Shown piece after piece: positions 58,381-64,000 of a DNA stretch of 64,000 bases. The stretch comes from Dictyobacter kobayashii (GTDB taxonomy: Bacteria; Chloroflexota; Ktedonobacteria; Ktedonobacterales; Ktedonobacteraceae). The notes under the pieces were generated by a model that saw only the letters and a list, made by a program, of their open reading frames with translations, was not told the origin of the DNA and searched no databases. How positions within the stretch are numbered: the first letter of the stretch is position 1; the number at the start of each line of letters is the position of its first letter. The stretch is from NCBI RefSeq assembly GCF_003967555.1, contig NZ_BIFS01000001.1:4030001-4094000 (forward strand), given 5' to 3'. The position numbers and the translations under genes are program-made.

Positions 58381-58981
58381 ATGAATACGCGAAGGTTAAT
58401 TTTAGAGGCGACTGAACGGCTCATTCGTCTCAAGGGTCTATCTCGTGCCACAACCAAAGAAATTGCGCGCGAAGCTGGCTGTGCTGAAGGAACCCTCTAT
58501 AAGCATTTTGAACATAAAGAAGATCTGTTCTTGACAATTATTCAGGAACACCTGCCGACGTTGATCGAGGAACTGGGGAGGCTAATCGCGATCAATCTCT
58601 GGCTGTCCGGTTAGGTGCGATTGCTAATGCTTCGATCAAATATTATGAACATATCATTCCGCTGGCGGCGTCTTTTTTTGCTGATACTGAATTACTGGCT
58701 CGTTTCCAACTGGTGGTGAAACAAGGTCAGGGGGGACCTCAGCGCATCTATGAGCGTGTTGCACTGTATATCGAGGAGGAGCAGGCACTGGGAACTATCC
58801 GTGCCGATGTGGATGCACAGAGTGTGGCAGTGCTCTTACTGGGTGCCTGTTTCCAATATGTCTTCTTAAAGCATTTTATCGGGGCAATCCGCTCCCGTTT
58901 AGCGAGGAACAGTTTGTTCCTAATCTCATTGCGACTCTCTTACCGGGTGCTGTAGAGGGTGACCATACCTCGATCCCTTAG
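58381..58981 (+). CDS. TetR/AcrR family transcriptional regulator, two frameshifts in this sequence
   Basis: About 200 aa after repair, normal for TetR. N-terminal HTH: ILEATERLIRLKGLSRATTKEIAREAGCAEGTLYKHFEHKEDLF. The frame breaks at the GGGG run 58575-58578 (one G restores EELGEANRDQSLAVRLGAIANASIKYYE) and again at GGGG 58881-58884 (one G restores IGGNPLPFSEEQFVPNLIATLLPGA). The rest is the usual helical ligand domain. ATG has AGGAG 11 nt upstream. It likely represses the promoter at 57607 and may also control the SDR and acyl-CoA dehydrogenase behind it. Ligand unknown. Confidence 0.85.
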
Positions 58982-59115
58982 CCCCCATTGCTTTAATCTG
59001 ATGTACCTTATTCATTGCTAGAGTTGAGGGCCGACTAGCGATGGCATGGATTACATACAGTTTTTATGGATGAGACGTGTGTTTCACTTGAAGGCCAACA
59101 GGAGCATTGAAGGTT

Positions 59116-59869
59116 ATGAAAATTTCTGCGGAGCGAGTGGCCTTAATTACTGGTGTGAGCCGTGGTATTGGCGCGGCGACCGCGAAAATTCTGGCGACGC
59201 GTGGCGTGCATGTGGTGATTAACTATCTGCGCAACCATGAGGCTGCGGAACAACTGGTGGCTGAGATTCGTGTGGCCAATGGCAATGCTATTGCCCTGCA
59301 GGCCGATGTCCAGGATAGAGAGCAGATTCAGCAACTCATTGCTCGCGCCCAGGAAGCTTATGGGCACATTGATATTCTGGTGAGCAATGCGCCTACGAGC
59401 TTTCATCCCAAGCCTATCCTTCAGATGAGTTGGGATGAGTTTTTCCAACCAGTTGAGGGCGAATTGAAAGCCGCCTTTGAGCTGACAAAGGCCGTTGTCC
59501 CTTCGATGATTGCGCAGCATTATGGCCGTTTAATCTATACTGCCAGTAACATGGCCAGACAACCGAGTTTTCCGGGTGGCTGTGCCGTTGGTACGGCGAA
59601 GGCGGGTCTGATTGCCTTTGTTAAATATGTGGCGCAGGAACTGGGTCCCAGGGCATCACTGCCAACCTGGTCTCGCCATCCCTGGTTGAAACTGATTTGA
59701 GCGCTCAGACTCCACCACAGATGCGACAACAAATTGCGGCCATGACTCCCTCAAGCGCGTGGCTCGACCCACTGATATCGCCCGTGTGATTGCCTTTTAT
59801 TCCAGTGACGACAGTGGCTTCATGACTGGAACCACCGCCTCTGTCAATGGTGGGACCCTCATGGACTGA
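59116..59869 (+). CDS. Short-chain dehydrogenase/reductase (FabG-like), two frameshifts in this sequence
   Basis: About 251 aa after repair. NAD(P) motif ALITGVSRGIGAATA at the N-terminus; LVSNAP in place of the usual NNAG; Ser in IYTASNMA, but the usual Tyr of the YxxxK motif looks replaced (GCAVGTAKAGLIAF: Val at the Tyr position, Lys kept), so activity is doubtful. The frame breaks at CCC 59647-59649 (one C gives ELGPQGITANLVSPSLVETDL) and CCC 59748-59750 (one C gives MTPLKRVARPTDIARVIAFY); the end SVNGGTLMD is typical. Start ATG 59116; TTG 59107 is too close to the AGGAG. Confidence 0.82.
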
Positions 59870-59959
59870 GACGTTTCTGTGTTTCTTTAAAGGGAATGTG
59901 AGAAGGCACCAACGTTTTGTTTCGTGTATGATATGATATTCGTAGAAGTCTCTATCATA

Positions 59960-59975
59960 GAGGGAACGTTCCCTC
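59960..59975. promoter_or_regulatory. 16-bp perfect palindrome, LacI-type operator candidate
   Basis: GAGGGAACGTTCCCTC with a central CG, extended by ATCA/TGAT flanks, lies about 200 bp before the acyl-CoA dehydrogenase. Central-CG palindromes are typical of LacI-family sites. No LacI gene is in the window. Confidence 0.5.
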
Positions 59976-59990
59976 GATTGATGGAATCTG

Positions 59991-60081
59991 CATAGCGGCG
60001 CCCCTCGCGGGGACCCTCTCAACCACCTATCAGTTGGCCATTAACAAGGCTCAGGTGGTCTCCGCGAGGAATGCCGCTATG
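59991..60081. repeat. Imperfect long inverted repeat
   Basis: CATAGCGGC...CCTCGCGG (59991 onward) pairs with CCGCGAGG..GCCGCTATG (ending 60081) with bulges, enclosing AACCACCT/AGGTGGT. It lies between the SDR and acyl-CoA dehydrogenase genes. May be a terminator or a member of the intergenic palindrome class. Confidence 0.55.
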
Positions 60082-60173
60082 TCGTTATGTCTCAATCTCC
60101 TGTCATCTATCTGTTCCCGAGGGATTGAGCATTCCCTGAACCATTGAAGGCCATTTAAATTAAAGGAGTATCC

Positions 60174-61406
60174 ATGAGCTTCCTCTCGTATCCAACCACT
60201 GCCGAACAAGAAAAACTGCTCACTACCGCTGCCGAATTGGCTGATCGTTTTGCGGAGCGAGCGGCCCGCTATGATTGGGAAGGCCATTTCCCAATAGAGA
60301 ACTTTAAAGATTTACATGAGGCGGGCTATCTCACACTCTCGTTGCCACGGGAGTTGGGTGGACAGGGGGCTTCGCTACTGGATCTCGTGCACGCCCAGTA
60401 TCGCCTGGCTCAGGGGATGCCTCAACGGCGCTGGTCGTGACGATGCATCTGATGCATAGTGGTCGCCTGGTTGAGGGACGCCAGGAGCTGCCGCCGGTTA
60501 TCAAGAAGTTGTGTCAGGATATAGTTGAACACGGAGCGATGATCAATAGCGCGGTGAGCGAGCCGGCAACTGGTAGCCCGAGTCGTGGTGGCCGCCCACA
60601 GACTACTGCTCGCCGGCAGCCAGATGGCAGCTGGCGTATCAGTGGCCGCAAAACCTTTACCACTGGTAGCCATGCCCTCAGTTATTTTATTGTCGGCTGT
60701 AGCATTGAAGACGCCGGCGGCGTAGAAGCTGGACTACCACCATTGAAGTCTGAGCGCGGTAACTTCCTGGTACCCAAAAGCGCCGAAGGGGTCCGCATTG
60801 AAGACACCTGGAACACAGTCGGGATGCGTGAGACTGGCAGTAACGATTTGATCCTGGAAGATGTCCATCTTGGTTCTGAAGCTTACCTCGATGAACAGGT
60901 GCCGGTTATCCCCAGTATCCAGACCAAACAGGGAGTATGGGGTCTGGTCCTGGCAGCTGTTTATCTGGGCATCGCGCAGGCTGCCCGTGATGAAGCGGTG
61001 CGTTTTGCCCGCACTCGTCGCCCCAACTCGCTCAAGCAATCCATTGCCACCGTTCCCCATATCCAGGACAAGATCGGCAAAATCGAGGTCCTGCTCCTGG
61101 AAAGCAAGGCTTCTCTCTTTGGTCTGGCCGAACACTACACTGAAAACAGTGATAATGTCGAGTCTGCCTGGTTGGAGCCGTTAAATATCTGTCTACCAAC
61201 AATGCTATTGAGATCATCGATCTATCCATGCGGGTAGCCGGAGCTGCCAGCTTATCCTGCGGTAGCGAGTGCAGCTTATCCTTAGCTCGCCCCTACAGCG
61301 CTATTATCGCGACATCCGAGCTGGTCTGCACAATCCTCCCATGGATGACGTTGCGCTGTCCGGCCTCGCCAAACGTGCTCTGGAAGAACCAGTTGACCAG
61401 AAATAG
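60174..61406 (+). CDS. Acyl-CoA dehydrogenase family protein, three frameshifts in this sequence
   Basis: About 411 aa after repair, FAD-dependent. N-terminal helical domain FKDLHEAGYLTLSLPRELGGQGASLLDL; middle domain with INSAVSEPATGSPSRGG and WRISGRKTFTTGSHALSYFIV; C-terminal helices with AAVYLGIAQAARDEAVRFA and IIDLSMRVAGAASLS. Breaks: GGGG 60413-60416 (one G gives QGDASTALVVTMHLM), near GG 61174-61175 (one G gives WLGAVKYLSTNNAIEIIDL), CCCC 61290-61293 (one C gives ARPLQRYYRDIRAGLHNPPMDD). The HNPPMDD end is typical of the acyl-CoA dehydrogenase-like group close to DszC/SfnB flavin enzymes. Strong AAAGGAG 6 nt before the ATG. Confidence 0.85.
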
Positions 61407-61411
61407 GTAAT

Positions 61412-61476
61412 CCCCAGGAAAAAAGCCCGGCGGCCTTAAAAGCTAAATTCAAGGCCGCCGGGCTTTTTTCCTGGGG
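61412..61476. terminator. 26-bp perfect-stem bidirectional terminator
   Basis: Arms 61412-61437 and 61451-61476 are exact complements (CCCCAGGAAAAAAGCCCGGC core) with A/T runs inside the arms, between convergent acyl-CoA dehydrogenase and acetyltransferase genes. Confidence 0.95.
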
Positions 61477-61482
61477 AGCAGG

Positions 61483-62657
61483 CTAAAATACCTCGTGCAG
61501 GAAAGGCTGCTGTGGTGGGAACATGCTCTGCATGGTTGTTTGTAGTTGCGCCGATGGGTTGCCCCAGTCGCGGAACGCGAAGGTCGCGGGCTCATGGGTA
61601 CCATAAATGAGGGCTGAGATGGCCTGGATAGTGAGCTCACACTCTGCGGTAGCGCTACTACTGATCTGCAGGAGACCATCATTGCTCTCAAAGCGGTAGT
61701 TGCCACTGTTCCAGGGACAATGCTCATCATGTACATAGGCTGTAAAGCTACCGGGGCCGGTGTGCATACCATTGAGTCGACTAATATCAACGACGCGGCC
61801 CATCGGAGCGCCAATGGAGGTTGCCGTGATATTTAGATCGGTCCACCAGGTTTCGGGCTGCTCAAATGATGGCAGGGTGATCTCAATAGTTTTAACATGA
61901 TCGATATGGCGGGCGAACCATTCTAGTAGCAGGTAGCGACCCTGGATGTCATGATACCAGAAATGGGTGACCTGCAGATCATCGCCATAGCCCTTCATTT
62001 TGTAGAGCATCATAGCTTTAATTTCGCCGTGCGAACGAGCAATGGCCAGCCAATGAGCATTTTTATCGCGCAGATTGGTGGCGATTTTGGGCGTAAAGCG
62101 ACCGAAGCCATGAATCTTTTGCTGCTGGATTTGCAGATATTCTTGATACAGCTCAAAGCCCTGGGCCATTTCTACCAGTTCCACATCCCATCCAACTCTT
62201 TTTTGAGCAGCGGCTGCAAGCCAACTGGCGAGAAACGCACCACTTTAGGTTGCTGGAAAGCCGTATAGCCAAGGCGTGTATAGAACGACTCACGGAACGG
62301 ATAGAGGACAGAAATAGCACAACCATCCTCATGGAGTCGAGCCAGCAAGGCAGTCAGCATAGCACGGGCATAGCCTTTGCGACGACCGGCGGGATGTGTT
62401 GTAACAGCCCACAGTCCACCGCCTGGATAGAACTGGCCACGAATATTCTGTATGATCGGTGAACTGGCCGCACTGGCGACCGGCTGCTTATCAGCGAAGA
62501 CCGCGAAATGGGTAGCCTCATCGAGATAAGCCATTTCCTGTTGCCATGTTGCTCGCTCGGGGAGCGAAGGAGTCGAACGAAAGGCATAGGAGGTCAGCAG
62601 GCGTGTGATCTCTGGAATTTCATCCCGCTGCAATTGGCGAATAGTAGTAGTGGTCAT
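61483..62657 (-). CDS. Eis-like GNAT N-acetyltransferase with SCP2-type C-terminus, frameshifted in this sequence
   Basis: About 391 aa after repair, close to Eis-family size (about 400). N-terminal GNAT: RQLQRDEIPEITRLLTSYAF, acetyl-CoA loop YPGGGLWAVTTHPAGRRKGYARAML, CAISVLYPFRESFYTRLGY. The second part has a degenerate GNAT (HWLAIARSHGEIKAMMLYKM) and a sterol-carrier-like end (GLLQISSSATAECELTIQAISALIYG, acidic/aliphatic end of Eis being replaced by PFLHEVF). The frame breaks at CCC 62187-62189; one extra G on the coding strand gives KKELDGDVELVEMAQGFELY. Eis enzymes acetylate amines, including aminoglycosides; substrate here unknown. Confidence 0.85.
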
Positions 62658-62788
62658 AAAATACGATCTTTCTAGTGCTAGCTCTCATTTATTGGTGAGT
62701 GTGAGGGGAAGTGTGGTGTATATCTTCAACCGCCGCGAAACTGTAACAGCAGCGGAAGACAAGACTCTACATCTGTATGATGGCACGC

Positions 62789-62826
62789 CAGGGGTAAGCC
62801 TGTCCAGTTTGGACTGCTTACCCCTG
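62789..62826 (-). terminator. Terminator downstream of beta-galactosidase
   Basis: CAGGGGTAAGC (62789-62799) pairs with GCTTACCCCTG (62816-62826), inner GTCC/GGAC pairing adds to it; it lies 58 bp past the minus-strand stop. Confidence 0.75.
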
Positions 62827-62883
62827 ACCCAAATGGGGTGGAATCTATTTACGCCTGGGGACTGGTTTCAAACTGGCAGATGG

Positions 62884-64000
62884 CTACTGAGGCGGGATCG
62901 CCACCAGTTCTTCGAAAAGAAGCAGGGTGTTTTCTTCTTGTAGCCACGTCTGAGGCAAATGATAATAACGTTGAGTAGGAGAACCAGTATCCTGGGTAAA
63001 GATAATATTCTTTTGCCAGTCTGCCTGTTCTTCGGTGGCTGGTGTTAGCCAGTAGCGGCCTATACAGTGACCATTAAGCCAGGCCATCCCCTTCTGCATG
63101 CCGTTGAGATCGACGGTAAGGGGTCCAGTGGCCTCAGAACGATTAAATGACAGTCGCCACCAGCGGAGCGCCTGGTTTATGGCCTCATCGCTTTCTTGCT
63201 GCCATGGCACCAGGGCGGCTCCCGCTGCAAACAGGGCAGCCTGTTCTCCCACCAGCCCGGGCTGCATTGACCAGTTTCCTTCCAGGACCGTACTGTTCCA
63301 ACGTGCGTGGCCCCAGAGTCCTTTGCGCTCTTCAACCATGTTGGCATCGATCATCCAATCACCCTTAATCAGGCCTACAGCACAGCTCAGAATTGTTATT
63401 TCGTGCTGGCCGGCCGACAATGAGAGGTGAAAGGATTGGGTGAAGGCCGAGCCCTCGAAGGAGCCGCGATTTTCGATCAGCGGTGTTGGCGAGGTCGCAA
63501 TGAACTGCCCATCCACAAAAATATGGGCTACATCTGCGAAGCCGATTAATGACAACGTTCCTTCTTCGGCATCAGAGGTGGAAAAGGTTGTGCTATACCA
63601 GCAGTAGTCAGTGCGATCATGGGTCAGCGATAGCTGCTCAACTGGCTGTGGCGCCGTGGTAGCTGAGCGAAGCTCCACGGGCCAGTGCTCGGGCAATGGC
63701 TCGGCGTACCAGTCAATCCGCTTAATTGCCTGTTCCAGTGGCTGATGGGTCCGCTGCAGCGTATGGGTCGCATCTACCTCGGCTGTGTTATACAGTATCG
63801 TCCCATCACCTACCAGTAAGACGGCATGCGCAGGTAGCTCTATCTTCTCTTCACCCAGCAGGCAGTTGATGGGAAGGGGGCCATCATTGCAAAGGAATGT
63901 TAGGGAATGGGTGTCGTTGGCATAGCTATAGGCCCATTGCTGCTCACCCAGTGCTTGCGGCTGAGGCCGTTCCTGCTCGAGTAGCAGGCCAGCATAATCA
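62884..64000 (-). CDS. GH35 beta-galactosidase, C-terminal part (cut by right window edge)
   Basis: The frame stays open from the stop at 62884 to the window edge, giving at least 372 residues; the TIM-barrel catalytic domain would lie outside. The visible part holds beta-sandwich and galactose-binding-like jelly-roll domains: TDYCWYSTTF, IFVDGQFIATSPTP, and the GH35 C-terminal signature AWLNGHCIGRYWLTPA followed by QRYYHLPQTWLQEENTLLLFEEL. These modules occur in plant-type and bacterial GH35 beta-galactosidases. Apparent inner starts at Met/Leu codons are not real starts. Cytosolic or exported cannot be judged without the N-terminus. Confidence 0.88.
   Translation of the reverse strand, partial: DYAGLLLEQERPQPQALGEQQWAYSYANDTHSLTFLCNDGPLPINCLLGEEKIELPAHAVLLVGDGTILYNTAEVDATHTLQRTHQPLEQAIKRIDWYAEPLPEHWPVELRSATTAPQPVEQLSLTHDRTDYCWYSTTFSTSDAEEGTLSLIGFADVAHIFVDGQFIATSPTPLIENRGSFEGSAFTQSFHLSLSAGQHEITILSCAVGLIKGDWMIDANMVEERKGLWGHARWNSTVLEGNWSMQPGLVGEQAALFAAGAALVPWQQESDEAINQALRWWRLSFNRSEATGPLTVDLNGMQKGMAWLNGHCIGRYWLTPATEEQADWQKNIIFTQDTGSPTQRYYHLPQTWLQEENTLLLFEELVAIPPQ

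Noticed and set aside
58381..61406. Block of genuine pseudogenes (TetR, SDR, acyl-CoA dehydrogenase)
   Set aside because: All breaks are single missing G/C bases in G/C runs, with no in-frame nonsense changes and intact motifs after repair; sequencing error explains them better.
62884..63696. Complete 270-aa protein starting at 63696
   Set aside because: The apparent start is an inner Leu (TTG) codon; the frame continues to the window edge with GH35-like sequence, so the gene is cut, not short.

Overview
The window looks like chromosome from a large-genome, mycelial-type Chloroflexota (Ktedonobacteria-like). This is inferred from the mix of genes: a Ser/Thr kinase fused to WD40 repeats, a PknG-like zinc-ribbon/TPR kinase, tricorn protease, sedolisin, F420/FMN split-barrel enzyme, FAAL-started PKS/NRPS and GC-rich structured repeats between genes. 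There is no rRNA, tRNA, CRISPR array or recognisable transposase.

Layout. 0-3.4 kb: Old Yellow Enzyme and an aldehyde dehydrogenase. 3.9-8.6 kb: tricorn protease, a DUF4870-like membrane protein and a beta-rich protein. 9-15.6 kb: secreted S53 peptidase, kinase-WD40, GlsB-like membrane protein, RF-1/GGQ-domain protein, PQQ-propeller lipoprotein and a small Pro/Ala-rich protein. 15.8-19.5 kb: 85-bp tandem repeats, aldo/keto reductase, collagen-like secreted protein, F420/FMN protein and DinB-like protein. 19.5-26.1 kb (minus): a six-gene glycerol operon, glpK-glpF-glpD-dhaK-dhaL-dhaM. 27-28.2 kb: class I aminotransferase. 28.6-43.9 kb (minus): a 15-kb biosynthetic operon. 44.5-50.6 kb: excisionase-type HTH protein, then a PknG-like kinase / vWA / four-TM sensor operon resembling the actinobacterial PknG-GlnX arrangement. 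50.9-57.4 kb: HtpG, small proteins, aldo/keto reductase, M20 peptidase and glucose dehydrogenase. 57.6-62.7 kb: peroxiredoxin, TetR, SDR, acyl-CoA dehydrogenase and Eis-like acetyltransferase. The right edge cuts a GH35 beta-galactosidase.

The most interesting system is the biosynthetic operon. Protein 1 is FAAL-ACP-KS-AT-DH(N-half); protein 2 is luciferase-like monooxygenase-DH(C-half)-KR-ACP; protein 3 is C-A(predicted Ser)-T followed by an intact KASIII-type domain and a second KASIII-fold domain that has lost its catalytic residues; protein 4 is a type II thioesterase. A dehydratase is thus split between two polypeptides exactly at the joint of its two hotdog folds, with the monooxygenase in the gap, and the line ends in an active/inactive KASIII pair instead of a thioesterase domain. 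The predicted product is a fatty acid extended by one malonyl unit, oxidised, joined to serine, and released or condensed by the KASIII pair.

Two window-wide patterns matter. (1) Thirteen frameshifts in nine genes are all repaired by adding one G or C to a short G/C run, so they look like systematic base-calling losses rather than pseudogenes; the affected genes are annotated here at full length. (2) At least four intergenic loci carry a repeat family built from the same hairpins with different, compensating stem sequences, some in tandem arrays; two further loci carry long perfect inverted repeats with a shared leader.
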